From positions 1-64,000 of the forward strand of contig NZ_FLTX01000003.1 of NCBI RefSeq assembly GCF_900092025.1: a DNA stretch of 64,000 nucleotides, read 5' to 3'. The translations under genes and the position numbers were made by a program. Under the pieces are notes generated by a model, which searched no databases, was not told where the DNA came from, and worked only from the letters and a program-made list of their open reading frames with translations. Positions 18,349 to 26,175 of this stretch are shown piece after piece. Source of the stretch: Xanthomonas bromi (GTDB taxonomy: Bacteria > Pseudomonadota > Gammaproteobacteria > Xanthomonadales > Xanthomonadaceae). Each line of letters starts with the position of its first letter. The stretch's first letter is position 1.

Positions 18349-19176
18349 ATGACGTCCCCTGGAACCCTGCACGTGGTCGCCACGCCGATCGGCAACCTGG
18401 CCGACCTGTCGCCGCGCGCGCAGGAGGTGTTGCGTGGCGTGGCCGCGATCTGCGCCGAAGACACCCGCCACACCCGCCAGTTGCTCAGCCATTTCGGCAT
18501 CGATCGCCCGCTGCTGGCCCTGCACGACCACAACGAAGAGGCCATGTCCGAGCGCATCGTGGCGCGCCTGCGCGAGGGCGAGTCGCTGGCCATCGTCAGC
18601 GACGCCGGCACCCCGCTGGTCAGCGACCCGGGTTTCAAGCTGGTGCGCGCCGCCCGCGCGGCCGGCATCAAGGTCAGCCCCGTGCCCGGCGCCTGCGCGG
18701 CGATTGCCGCGCTCAGCGTGGCCGGCCTGCCCAGCGACCGCTTCGGCTTCGAAGGCTTCCTGCCGGCCAAGAGCGCCGCCCGCCGCGAGCGCCTGGCGCA
18801 CCTGGCCGGCGAGACCCGCACCCTGGTGTTCTACGAATCTTCCCATCGCATCGTCGAATCGCTGGCCGACCTGCGCCTGGCCTTCGGCGACGAGCGCCCG
18901 GCAGTGATCGCCCGCGAGCTGACCAAACTGTTCGAAACCGTGCTCGACGGCAGCCTGGCGCAGCTGCAGGCCCAGGTCGAAGCCGACGACAACCAGCGCA
19001 AGGGCGAGTTCGTGGTGATGGTGCAGGGCGCCGCCGACGCCGCCGACGGCCAGCTGGCCGAAGGCCGCCGCGCCTACGCCAAGCTCGCCGAACACCTGCC
19101 GCCGTCCACCGCCGCCAAGCTGGCCGCCGAGCTGACCGGTGCGCCGCGTAAGGCGTTGTATGGCGGCAATGGCTGA
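18349..19176 (+). CDS. rsmI: RsmI, 16S rRNA C1402 2'-O-methyltransferase
   Basis: Predicted 275-residue tetrapyrrole-methylase-fold enzyme that 2'-O-methylates C1402 of 16S rRNA, tuning decoding at the P site. Signatures seen: VVATPIGNLADLS at the N-terminus, ICAEDTRHTRQLL, SDAGTPLVSDPG, and VFYESSHRI. The start at 18349 gives the normal family length; the open frame reaches to 18247 but overlaps the divergent lipoprotein gene. Its last codons overlap the start of the next gene. Confidence 0.97.
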   Translation: MTSPGTLHVVATPIGNLADLSPRAQEVLRGVAAICAEDTRHTRQLLSHFGIDRPLLALHDHNEEAMSERIVARLREGESLAIVSDAGTPLVSDPGFKLVRAARAAGIKVSPVPGACAAIAALSVAGLPSDRFGFEGFLPAKSAARRERLAHLAGETRTLVFYESSHRIVESLADLRLAFGDERPAVIARELTKLFETVLDGSLAQLQAQVEADDNQRKGEFVVMVQGAADAADGQLAEGRRAYAKLAEHLPPSTAAKLAAELTGAPRKALYGGNG

Positions 19177-19885
19177 CGCAGCAACTGCCGAAGACAAAAA
19201 GAAGGCGCTGGAGCTGCGTCAGTTCCAGTATGTCTCGACGATCTGGCCGGATGCATTTCCGATGCCGATCGGCGAGCTAGAGCAGCCCAAAGAGCCTGCT
19301 GCAGACATCCGTTTTCGCATTGCTGATGGCTCAACTTATGCAGTCGAGATCACCCAACTTCTGCGTCCGGATGGAAAGGCGCTCGCTCGGGCGCGTGAAA
19401 AATTACTGGTATCGCTGAAGCCGCGATTGGCACGGCTTCTGCCTGGCGTACAGATCAGTCTTGGGTTTACGGATCAGCCGCTCCCGAAGCTTCCCGACGC
19501 AATTGAACAGGTGGAGCATCTGTTGTCCGGGCAGTCGAGGCTGATCGAAGGCAATCAGGTCATCAGGAAAGGGCTCCCTGATTTTTTGAGCCATATGCAG
19601 CTTTGGCCCGCTACGCAAGCGGACGTGTTCGGAGGCGGCGTCTTTGACGTGCCCGCACTCACTCAGTTGCAGGTGTCGAAATGCATCCTGCAAAAGCACA
19701 CGAAGATTGAGGGATATCGCGCGCATGCGGCTGCTGTCGCGTTGCTGATTTATTGCCCCATGGTGCCTTCGCACGCGCAGCTCGCGATGCCAGCCGAGGC
19801 GGCGGGATGGTCGTTCGCTCATCAGTTCGAACGTGTGGTGCTGTACGCCGAAGACAGCCATGGGCGGGGCGTGGTCTGGCAATAG
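19169..19885 (+). CDS. Unknown protein with a nuclease-like VEIT segment
   Basis: About 238 residues from ATG at 19169 (ATG at 19160 is also possible). I do not recognise the family. There is no signal peptide or membrane helix. The segment DIRFRIADGSTYAVEITQ (acidic residue, beta strands, then E-x-T) resembles the core of PD-(D/E)XK nucleases, but this is weak. The middle is rich in basic and leucine residues. It overlaps the end of rsmI by eight bases and is followed directly by the RNase P RNA gene, so it may be co-transcribed with rsmI. Codon use is less GC-biased than its neighbours, hinting at acquisition. Confidence 0.6.
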   Translation: MADAATAEDKKKALELRQFQYVSTIWPDAFPMPIGELEQPKEPAADIRFRIADGSTYAVEITQLLRPDGKALARAREKLLVSLKPRLARLLPGVQISLGFTDQPLPKLPDAIEQVEHLLSGQSRLIEGNQVIRKGLPDFLSHMQLWPATQADVFGGGVFDVPALTQLQVSKCILQKHTKIEGYRAHAAAVALLIYCPMVPSHAQLAMPAEAAGWSFAHQFERVVLYAEDSHGRGVVWQ

Positions 19886-19901
19886 CGTATAGTGCGTCCC
19901 G

Positions 19902-20328
19902 GCGGAGTCGGCCAGACAGTCGCGTCACTCGCAAGAGTGCCGAGGAAAGTCCGGGCTCCATAGGGCAAGGTGCCAGGTAACGCCTGGGCGGCGCAAGCCG
20001 ACGGAAAGTGCAACAGAAAGATACCGCCTACGTCCCTCGTCACCCCTCTGCCGCCACTGAAACGTGCCAGCGATGCATCGCATCGCCAAGTGCGCTCGGA
20101 GGCCGCAGAGGGGTGGCGAGGGGCCGGTAAGGGTGAAATGGTGCGGTAAGAGCGCACCGCGAGTCCGGTAACGGACCGGCACGGCAAACCCCACCTGGAG
20201 CAAGACCAAATAGGGATCCATTGGCGTGGCCCGCGCTGGATCCGGGTAGGTTGCTTGAGCGCTGCGGTGACGTAGCGCCTAGACGAATGACTGTCCACGA
20301 CAGAACCCGGCTTATCGGCCGGCTCCGC
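19902..20328 (+). ncRNA. rnpB: RNase P RNA (class A)
   Basis: The catalytic RNA that removes 5' leaders from tRNA precursors. The conserved CR-I block GAGGAAAGTCCGGGCTC is at ~19942-19958, an ACAGAAAGATACCGCC block follows near 20013, GGTAAGGGTGAAA near 20127, and the 3' conserved part ACAGAACCCGGCTTATCGGC near 20300. The 5' and 3' ends (GCGGAGTCGGCC... and ...GGCTCCGC) pair to close the molecule, which sets the boundaries within a few bases. A TATAGT -10 box at 19888-19893 fits a start near 19900. Confidence 0.96.
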
Positions 20329-20330
20329 CG

Positions 20331-20606
20331 CCTTGTTTGGGCGTAGGCCCGAACAAGGCGCCCACGCTTCGTACCGCCTACGGCGGTACAAAACGCGGGT
20401 CCCGCTCCGGGCATGCCAGAACCCCGCGGCTGTCGCCGCGCCCCCTTGACTCAAGGGGGCTTGCAGCTAGACGGTTGGTCGAGGGACTCTCGCTACGCGA
20501 TCGACTCCCTTCCACCGCTTGCGGGGGAAGGTGCCCGAAGGGCGGATGGGGGCACGCATCTCGCAACGCCGGTGGCGACTCGAATGGACTGCAGCCGCTT
20601 ACTGCC
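20331..20606. repeat. Hairpin-rich spacer after rnpB
   Basis: 276 bases with no gene. It is a chain of short palindromes: 20331-20358 (12-bp stem CCTTGTT-GGGC type, could act as the rnpB terminator although no T-tract follows), 20371-20389 (GTACCGCC stem), and 20441-20459 (CCCCCTTGA/TCAAGGGGG, perfect 9-bp arms). A similar CCCCTT...AAGGGGG unit is found after secA near 44.73 kb, so this is probably a REP-like family. Confidence 0.6.
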
Positions 20607-20924
20607 CTAGCCAAACGATCGGGTGAATAGCTCGTCCAGGGCGTCGATGATGATCTGGCCCTGGTCCTTCAATGTGTCGGCTGGTTTGCTGAGGACTGCC
20701 AGCGGTACGGAGGTCATTTCCAGCGGTTGCAGGATGACGCTGTGGCCGGCGACGGTGAGTTCTGGGGTGAAGCGGGATGGGGTCGGGGAGTGCTTGGACT
20801 TTCGGACCAGGGGGATGACGACGCGGCGTGGTGAAGCGTCGAAAATTTTCGACTGAACGACAACCACGTACGGGATGTTCTTGTTCTGGCCGACATTGGC
20901 ATAGACATCGAACTGGTCGGTCAT
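20607..20924 (-). CDS. ccdB: CcdB-family toxin
   Basis: Predicted 105-residue protein matching CcdB: the start QFDVYAN, a central VVIPLV segment, PEL in the middle, and the C-terminal IIDALDELFTRSFG. CcdB poisons DNA gyrase. The start at 20924 overlaps the ccdA stop by four bases (ATGA), giving coupled translation with the antitoxin. It looks intact. Chromosomal ccdAB copies are often domesticated; activity is not shown by the sequence. Confidence 0.88.
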   Translation of the reverse strand: MTDQFDVYANVGQNKNIPYVVVVQSKIFDASPRRVVIPLVRKSKHSPTPSRFTPELTVAGHSVILQPLEMTSVPLAVLSKPADTLKDQGQIIIDALDELFTRSFG

Positions 20925-21172
20925 AGGGTGGAGAACTCGTCGGCGAAGGAGCCGTGCGCCTCGGTGAAGGTCTTCCATTCGCTCGCAGCGCGTTGCAGCT
21001 CAAGCGCTCTTGCGCTGTGGCTGTCGCGTTCCTTGGTGACGTATTCGGCCAGCAACTCTTCCACCTTCGCCGACAGATTGCCGGTCATCGCGCGGGCTTG
21101 CGAGGCCAGGTCGGCGTTGATGGTCAGATTCAGCGGCTTCTTCTGCGCAGAAACATCGTAGTAGCGGTTCAT
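20921..21172 (-). CDS. ccdA: CcdA-family antitoxin
   Basis: Predicted 83-residue antitoxin. The N-terminal ribbon-helix-helix DNA-binding part contains KKPLNLTINADL, and the acidic, disordered C-terminal arm (WKTFTEAHGSFADEFSTL) is the part that binds CcdB in the family. It is the first gene of the pair. Autoregulation is likely through the repeats immediately upstream at 21188-21207. Confidence 0.88.
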   Translation of the reverse strand: MNRYYDVSAQKKPLNLTINADLASQARAMTGNLSAKVEELLAEYVTKERDSHSARALELQRAASEWKTFTEAHGSFADEFSTL

Positions 21173-21187
21173 GCGGTGGCTCCCCGG

Positions 21188-21224
21188 TTATGCGCACGTT
21201 ATGCGCATGATTTTGGATTGTCAA
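21188..21224 (-). promoter_or_regulatory. ccdAB promoter with direct-repeat operator
   Basis: On the minus strand TTGACA (21224-21219) is followed about 16 bases later by an ATAACG-like -10. Two direct repeats TTATGCGCA (21188-21196 and 21199-21207, plus-strand coordinates, 11-bp period) overlap the -10 region and precede the ccdA start by 16 bases. This is a plausible CcdA operator by inference. Confidence 0.5.
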
Positions 21225-21988
21225 CGCGTCCCGGGGATTTCCAGACGGGTCTCGCCGTGGAAGATTCCGTTCGGGCCGAAGCGGCGTTCGTGGATGAAGC
21301 CATGGCCCTGGTAGTCCACCGCCACGATGGTGCTGGCGCGGGTGCCGTAGCCGGTTCCGTTGATGAAGGCGGCGGAGAGCAGGCGTTCGGTGGGCAGGTC
21401 CACGCCGGTCTGGGGCAGCGAGGTGTCCGGCGCGATGGCGTGGTTGCCCAGAGCGGTCCACAGCGGTTGCAGGTCGTTGCTGTCGTGGGCGCACCAGACG
21501 TGCAGGGCGTCGGTCAACGCGCGCGTCTTTGGCCAGGGCACGTCCAACGGGCCGTTGGACATACCGTGGATCCCCGGCTCCAGCTGGCGCGCCAGCGGCG
21601 GGTGGTTGCTCAGGTGCTCGCAGCGGTCTGCGTCGCACAGCAGCAGATTGAACGGCGGGAACGCGTGCCCGGCGCTGACCAGATCGTGGGCGTAACCGGC
21701 GGCTCCCAGGCTTCCCGACAGGTAGTCCGCAATCAGACACCCGCGCGAGCGGCCCGAGGCGGTGGCGAGTGGGTCGCGCACATTGGTGACCACCGCGGCG
21801 CGGCCATCCTGGCCCAGGCCAACCCAACTGCCGCCGGAGCGCAGGTCGCGGCCTGCCAGCACGTTGTCGGCGGGTGCAGCCCAGTGCGCCAGCGCCGCGG
21901 TAGGGCGGTCGTGGAATTCATCGCGGTTGCCGGCCATCAGCAGACGCCAGCGCGGGTGGGCTTTCCAGGCAAGAGCGACCAGGCACAT
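21221..21988 (-). CDS. NRDE (TANGO2) family protein
   Basis: Predicted 255-residue protein beginning MCLVALAW with the defining AGNRDEFHDRP motif near residues 20-30. The second-position Cys could become N-terminal after Met removal, as in Ntn-type hydrolases. Members are found from bacteria to humans (TANGO2), with a proposed role in haem or lipid handling, not settled. It is divergent from mraZ and ends within the ccdA promoter. Confidence 0.88.
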   Translation of the reverse strand: MCLVALAWKAHPRWRLLMAGNRDEFHDRPTAALAHWAAPADNVLAGRDLRSGGSWVGLGQDGRAAVVTNVRDPLATASGRSRGCLIADYLSGSLGAAGYAHDLVSAGHAFPPFNLLLCDADRCEHLSNHPPLARQLEPGIHGMSNGPLDVPWPKTRALTDALHVWCAHDSNDLQPLWTALGNHAIAPDTSLPQTGVDLPTERLLSAAFINGTGYGTRASTIVAVDYQGHGFIHERRFGPNGIFHGETRLEIPGTR

Positions 21989-22124
21989 GCCGGGAATTGT
22001 CGCCTGTTTGCGCAGTTGAGACCTGCAGCTGGCGCAATGTGAAGTGAGACAGTGGTCGGGTTTACATGGCCTTCACGCCCCTGAATTCCCGTTCAATCTC
22101 AAAATCTGAGACGAAACAGCAACT

Positions 22125-22133
22125 TGTGGATAA
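22125..22133 (-). promoter_or_regulatory. Consensus DnaA box upstream of mraZ
   Basis: TGTGGATAA, the exact complement of the DnaA box TTATCCACA. It lies ~190 bases before the mraZ start. A single box need not be functional, but DnaA could link replication to division-gene expression. Confidence 0.4.
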
Positions 22134-22203
22134 CCTTTGAACAAGTCTCTAAAGAGTGCTGCAACTCATTGATGCAACTGGCGATTTGCGACCTTGAAAA
22201 CTG

Positions 22204-22231
22204 TTGACAACCTTTGACGCACTGCTAAGGT
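22204..22231 (+). promoter_or_regulatory. Candidate dcw promoter (Pmra)
   Basis: TTGACA at 22204-22209, a 16-base spacer, then TAAGGT at 22226-22231. The -10 is poor, but the -35 is consensus and the MraZ boxes begin exactly at its downstream edge, as expected of a MraZ-repressed promoter. Confidence 0.5.
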
Positions 22232-22274
22232 GGGCATCGGAGGGAAAACCAGGTGTTTTGTGGTTTTTCGTGGT
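22230..22274 (+). promoter_or_regulatory. MraZ operator: five boxes at 10-bp period
   Basis: GTGGG (22230), GAGGG (22240), CAGGT (22250), GTGGT (22260) and GTGGT (22270) recur at exactly ten bases. E. coli MraZ binds TGGGN direct repeats with five-base spacers, the same 10-bp period. The array lies between the promoter and the mraZ start. Confidence 0.65.
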
Positions 22275-22312
22275 TCAATGATCCCCCAGCGGGTATTTCG
22301 AGGTTGCATTCG

Positions 22313-22759
22313 GTGTTTCAGGGCGAGACTGCCATCACGGTGGACGACAAGGGGCGGATGGCGGTGCCAACCGCATACCGCGACCTCGTCACGCGTGTGA
22401 GCGGCAACCGTCTGGTCCTCACCTACAACCCGTTCGAAGCCGGATGCCTGTGGCTGTACGCGGAAAAGGAGTGGGAGCGGGTGCGCGACGACGTGATGTC
22501 CAAGCCCAATACCCAGCGCGTGATCCGCACGCTGCAGCAAAAATTGGTGGGCTCTTCGGCCGTGCTCGAGCTGGACTCCAATGGCCGTCTGAGCATCCCG
22601 GCCAGCCACCGCAATGCGGTGGGCATCGAGAAGAAAGCCGTGCTGCTGGGCATGGGCGACAAATTCGAACTCTGGAGCGAGCAGGCACATCGCGCACTGA
22701 TCCAGCAGACATTGTCTGACGGGGATCTGGGCGATGAATTGCTCGATCTCAGGTTGTGA
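22313..22759 (+). CDS. mraZ: MraZ, transcriptional regulator of the dcw cluster
   Basis: About 148 residues from GTG at 22313, chosen because it gives the family N-terminus ([18 protein letters not shown]) and follows GAGG by nine bases; the open frame begins at 22253. It contains two AbrB-like swapped-hairpin repeats, each with a DxxGR motif (DDKGRMAVP and DSNGRLSIP). MraZ binds its own promoter region and represses the dcw cluster. The first gene of the cluster, overlapping rsmH by four bases. Confidence 0.95.
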   Translation: MFQGETAITVDDKGRMAVPTAYRDLVTRVSGNRLVLTYNPFEAGCLWLYAEKEWERVRDDVMSKPNTQRVIRTLQQKLVGSSAVLELDSNGRLSIPASHRNAVGIEKKAVLLGMGDKFELWSEQAHRALIQQTLSDGDLGDELLDLRL

Positions 22760-23832
22760 GCCGGGGTGCCCGGATGCGCGGTGAAGCGCAGCCCGGTCAC
22801 CCGGTGTCGCAGCCGCCGGCGGCCCATGTGCCGGTGCTGTACACGCAGGTTCTGGATGGCCTGCAAGTGACCGAAAACGGAACCTATCTCGATGGCACGT
22901 TCGGGCGTGGCGGACACGCACGCGGCGTGCTGAAACACCTTGGCCCGGGAGGTCGACTGCTGGTGATGGACAAGGACCCTGAAGCGATCGCGGTGGCCGA
23001 ACAGACGTTCGGTGGCGATACGCGCGTGTCCATCTATCGCGGCAGTTTCGCCACGCTCGGCCAGGTGGTCGCGGCGGCGACCGTCGACGGCATCCTGCTG
23101 GATCTGGGCGTGTCTTCGCCGCAGCTGGATGTGGCCGGCCGCGGTTTCAGTTTCGGCAAGGACGGCCCGCTGGACATGCGCATGGACCCGGACAGCGGCC
23201 AGAGCGCGGCCGAGTGGCTGGCGCACGCCAGCGATCGCGAGATCGCCGATGTGCTGTGGACCTATGGCGAAGAACGCCAAAGCCGCCGTATTGCGCGGGC
23301 CATCGTGGCGCGTCGCGTCGAGCAGCCCTTGCTGCGCACTGCCCAACTGGCCGATTTGATCGCCTCGGTAATGCCGCGCGGCGACAGCAAGACCCATCCG
23401 GCCACGCGCAGCTTTCAGGCGATCCGCATCTATATCAATCGCGAATTGGACGATCTGGACGCCGGACTGGACGCCGCCCTGGGCGCGCTCAAGCCGGGCG
23501 GCCGCCTGGCGGTGATCAGCTTCCATTCGCTGGAAGACCGCATCGTGAAACAATTCATGGCCCGCTACGCCAAGGCCCCGCCGAGCAACCGCCGCCTGCC
23601 CGAAGCCCAGCCGTTCGTGCCGACGCTGCAACTGGTGACCGGTGCGATCAAGGCCGACGACGCCGAGTTGAACATCAACCCGCGCGCCCGCAGCGCGGTG
23701 TTGCGGGTGGCTGAAAAGCTGGGAATGGGGAATGGGGAATCGGGAATGGGCAAAGGCAACAGCACTGCTGCCCCCCGATTCCCGACTCCCGATTCCCGAT
23801 TCCCGGCGTCTCCGAACGGAGACGCTGCATGA
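22756..23832 (+). CDS. rsmH: RsmH (MraW), 16S rRNA C1402 N4-methyltransferase
   Basis: About 358 residues from GTG at 22756, which overlaps the mraZ stop (GTGA); ATG at 22774 is the alternative. SAM-binding signatures are [13 protein letters not shown] and [12 protein letters not shown]; the family C-terminal block [11 protein letters not shown] and [10 protein letters not shown] are present. It N4-methylates C1402, the same nucleotide that RsmI (this window) 2'-O-methylates. The normal protein would end soon after RVAEKLG; the extra ~35 residues (rich in Gly, Met, Pro, Phe) are translated spacer repeat. It overlaps ftsL by four bases. Confidence 0.96.
   Translation: MSRGARMRGEAQPGHPVSQPPAAHVPVLYTQVLDGLQVTENGTYLDGTFGRGGHARGVLKHLGPGGRLLVMDKDPEAIAVAEQTFGGDTRVSIYRGSFATLGQVVAAATVDGILLDLGVSSPQLDVAGRGFSFGKDGPLDMRMDPDSGQSAAEWLAHASDREIADVLWTYGEERQSRRIARAIVARRVEQPLLRTAQLADLIASVMPRGDSKTHPATRSFQAIRIYINRELDDLDAGLDAALGALKPGGRLAVISFHSLEDRIVKQFMARYAKAPPSNRRLPEAQPFVPTLQLVTGAIKADDAELNINPRARSAVLRVAEKLGMGNGESGMGKGNSTAAPRFPTPDSRFPASPNGDAA
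23721..23805. repeat. Paired GGGAATC repeat inside the 3' end of rsmH
   Basis: Forward arm of GGGAATG/GGGAATC units at 23721-23750; inverted arm of GATTCCC units at 23772-23805, with a ~20-base loop. Both arms are in the coding frame and supply the C-terminal tail of RsmH. Confidence 0.85.
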
Positions 23833-24092
23833 GCCGCCTGCTGCTCATCGTGCTGCTCGCTTGCAGCATCGCCTCGGCGATCGGTGTCGTGTACATGCGT
23901 CACATGCATCGCAAGCTGTTCGTGCAGTTGTCCAAGCTCGAACACACGCGCGACGAATTGAACATCGAATTCGGCCGGCTGCAGCTGGAGCAGGCCACGT
24001 GGGCGGAAAGCAATCGTGTCGATCAGGTCGCGCGTGCGCGCATCGGGATGAAGTTCCCGGAGACCAACGACATCGTGGTGGTGCGCCCATGA
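23829..24092 (+). CDS. ftsL: FtsL, divisome protein
   Basis: Predicted 87-residue bitopic membrane protein: one N-terminal helix ([20 protein letters not shown]) then a periplasmic heptad-type coiled coil ([20 protein letters not shown]). FtsL forms a complex with FtsB and FtsQ and activates FtsWI septal synthesis. It overlaps rsmH, and its stop overlaps the start of the repeat ORF rather than ftsI. Confidence 0.93.
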   Translation: MSRLLLIVLLACSIASAIGVVYMRHMHRKLFVQLSKLEHTRDELNIEFGRLQLEQATWAESNRVDQVARARIGMKFPETNDIVVVRP

Positions 24093-24306
24093 CTAAGTGG
24101 GACGACAGCTGCTTTGCACAGTGCAGCCGCCCGCAGGCTGGCGCCCACGAAAGTGCCGCCATGACAAAACGGCAGGACAGCCGTTTTGCACGGCGTAGCG
24201 GCCGGCAGGTTGGCGCACACGGATGCGTTGCGCCCATGACAAAACGGCAGGACAGCCGTTTTGCACGGCGTAGCCGCCCGCAGGGTGGCGCACACGGAGG
24301 TGCGCC
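24089..24306 (+). repeat. Three 71-75-bp tandem repeats with hairpins
   Basis: Unit starts at ATG 24089, 24161 and 24236, and the ftsI ATG at 24307 stands at the next period. Units two and three are almost identical and each holds a perfect stem CAAAACGGC / GCCGTTTTG with a six-base loop (24165-24188 and 24240-24263). Unit one is clearly diverged. Confidence 0.92.
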
Positions 24307-24310
24307 ATGA
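24089..24310 (+). CDS. Small ORF of three tandem repeats fitted between ftsL and ftsI
   Basis: An open frame of 73 codons that begins in an ATGA overlap with the ftsL stop and ends in an ATGA overlap with the ftsI start, the same coupling used by the genuine genes around it. It encodes three repeats of 24-25 residues, each starting MTK and containing D-S-x-F-A-x-x-S-x-x-Q-x-G-A-H. The product would be small, very basic and without a membrane segment. I know no such dcw gene. It may be a translated hairpin element that keeps ribosomes flowing from ftsL to ftsI rather than a functional protein. Confidence 0.45.
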   Translation: MTKWDDSCFAQCSRPQAGAHESAAMTKRQDSRFARRSGRQVGAHGCVAPMTKRQDSRFARRSRPQGGAHGGAP

Positions 24311-26175
24311 AAGCCGGCCGCAACCGCGCTCGTAGCAATTTCAATCTGCGTGGTCGCCTGACCCTGGTCGGCATCGCGCTGGGCCTGTGCTCGGTCACGC
24401 TGATCGGGCGTGCGGCGTTCGTGCAGCTGGTCAATCGCGATTTCTACCAGCGTCAGGGCGAAGCGCGTTACTTGCGCGAACTGCCCATCGCCACCTCGCG
24501 CGGCATGATCACCGACCGCAACGGCGAGCCGCTGGCGGTGTCCACGCCGGTGGAATCGATCTGGGTCAATCCACAGGAACTGCTGCGCAACCCCGACCGC
24601 ATTCCCGAGCTGGCCAAGGCGCTCGGGCAGCCGCTGGACGACTTGAACGCCAAGCTCGCGCAGAAGGCGGGCAAGGAATTCATGTACCTGCAGCGCCGGA
24701 TCAATCCGGACAAGGCACATGCGATCGTGGATCTGAAGATTCCTGGCGTGTTCTCGCAGCGCGAGTTCCGTCGCTTCTATCCGCAAGGCGAGGCGATGGC
24801 CCACGTGCTGGGCTTCACCAATATCGACGACCGCGGCCAGGAAGGTCTGGAACTGGCGTTCGACGAATGGCTGCGCGGCAAGCCGGGTTCCAAGAAGGTG
24901 GTGCGCGATGCGCGCGGTGCGATCGTGGAAAGCGTCGATCTGGTGCGCCCCGCGCAGCCGGGCAAGGACCTGACGCTGAGCATCGACCGCCGCATCCAGT
25001 TCCTGGCTTACAAGGAACTGCGTAACGCCTTGGTCGAAAACAACGCGGCTGGCGGTTCGATGGTGGTGATGGATGTGGCCACCGGCGAAGTGCTGGCGAT
25101 GGTCAACCTGCCCACCTACAACCCGAATTCGGTGACCGGCATCAATCCGTCGGCGCGCCGCAACCGTGCGGTCACCGATCTGGTCGAGCCGGGTTCGACG
25201 ATGAAGCCGCTGACCGTGGCCACCGCGCTGACGGCCGGCGTGGTGACCAAGGACACCATCATCGACACCAACCCCGGCTATATGTCGGTGGGGCGCTTCA
25301 CCATTCGCGATGTGCCGCGCAACAACGGCGTGCTCAACGTCACCGGCGTGATCACCCGCAGCTCGAACATCGGCGCGGCCAAGATCGCAGCGAAGGTGCC
25401 GGACCAGACCTTTTATCAGTCGATCCGCAATTTCGGTTACGGCAGCGCGCCGCATAGCGGATTCCCTGGTGAATCGGCCGGCGTGGTGTTGCAGCCGGCA
25501 CGCTGGAGCGGTCCGTCCAAGACCACGATGTCCTACGGCTACGGCCTGTCGGTGACACCGCTGCAGATTGCGCAGGCATACGCCACGCTCGGCAACGGCG
25601 GCAAGCTCACCCCGCCGACCTTCGTGCGCGGCCAGCACAACGAAACCCGTCAGGTGATCACGCCGGAAGTCGCGCGGCAGGTCATCGACATGATGGAAAC
25701 CGTGGTCACCCAGGGCGGCGCCAAAGGCGCGGCGATTCTGGGGTATCACGTGGCCGGCAAGACCGGTACCGCGCGCAAGAATGGCGCCAACGGCTACGAG
25801 CGCGGGCATTACAACGCGCTGTTCGCCGGCCTGGTGCCGGCCACGCGCCCGCGCTTTGCCACCGTCATCGTGATCAACGATCCGCAGGGCAAGGTGTATT
25901 ACGGCGGCCTGGTGTCGGCGCCGGTGTTCCACCGCGTGATGGAAGGCGCGCTGCGCTTGATGGACGTGCCGCCGGACGACATCCAATCGTGGCTGGCTGC
26001 ACAGGCGGCCGGTAAAACTGGTCAGCCCATGGTCAAGCCGCAGCCGGCCGATATGGATCCGGCCCTGGTGCCGGACCCGGTGGACGAAGTGTCTGCCGGC
26101 ATTCCAACCGCACTGGCACCTGCGCCTGCTGCCACGCCAGCGCAGCCTGCGCCGTCGCAGGAGAGCCGCCAGTGA
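24307..26175 (+). CDS. ftsI: FtsI (PBP3), septal peptidoglycan transpeptidase
   Basis: Predicted 622-residue class B penicillin-binding protein. An N-terminal membrane anchor is followed by the non-catalytic dimerisation domain and the transpeptidase domain: active-site S-T-M-K with Ser at residue 297, the SSN motif (TRSSNIG), and KTGT (AGKTGTARK). It crosslinks septal peptidoglycan with FtsW. The C-terminal ~70 residues are Pro/Ala-rich. GGAGG ahead of its ATG lies in the last of the tandem repeats. Overlaps murE by four bases. Confidence 0.97.
   Translation: MKAGRNRARSNFNLRGRLTLVGIALGLCSVTLIGRAAFVQLVNRDFYQRQGEARYLRELPIATSRGMITDRNGEPLAVSTPVESIWVNPQELLRNPDRIPELAKALGQPLDDLNAKLAQKAGKEFMYLQRRINPDKAHAIVDLKIPGVFSQREFRRFYPQGEAMAHVLGFTNIDDRGQEGLELAFDEWLRGKPGSKKVVRDARGAIVESVDLVRPAQPGKDLTLSIDRRIQFLAYKELRNALVENNAAGGSMVVMDVATGEVLAMVNLPTYNPNSVTGINPSARRNRAVTDLVEPGSTMKPLTVATALTAGVVTKDTIIDTNPGYMSVGRFTIRDVPRNNGVLNVTGVITRSSNIGAAKIAAKVPDQTFYQSIRNFGYGSAPHSGFPGESAGVVLQPARWSGPSKTTMSYGYGLSVTPLQIAQAYATLGNGGKLTPPTFVRGQHNETRQVITPEVARQVIDMMETVVTQGGAKGAAILGYHVAGKTGTARKNGANGYERGHYNALFAGLVPATRPRFATVIVINDPQGKVYYGGLVSAPVFHRVMEGALRLMDVPPDDIQSWLAAQAAGKTGQPMVKPQPADMDPALVPDPVDEVSAGIPTALAPAPAATPAQPAPSQESRQ

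Noticed and set aside
23721-23805. Intrinsic terminator at the end of rsmH
   Set aside because: The arms could pair, but no T-run follows, both arms are translated, and ftsL overlaps immediately downstream.
24089-24306. CRISPR array between ftsL and ftsI
   Set aside because: Units are 71-75 bp, directly abutting without unique spacers, only three in number, and lie in frame; this is a tandem duplication.
23845-25986. 713-codon open frame antisense to ftsL and ftsI
   Set aside because: Shadow frame with His/Arg/Gln-rich low-quality translation.
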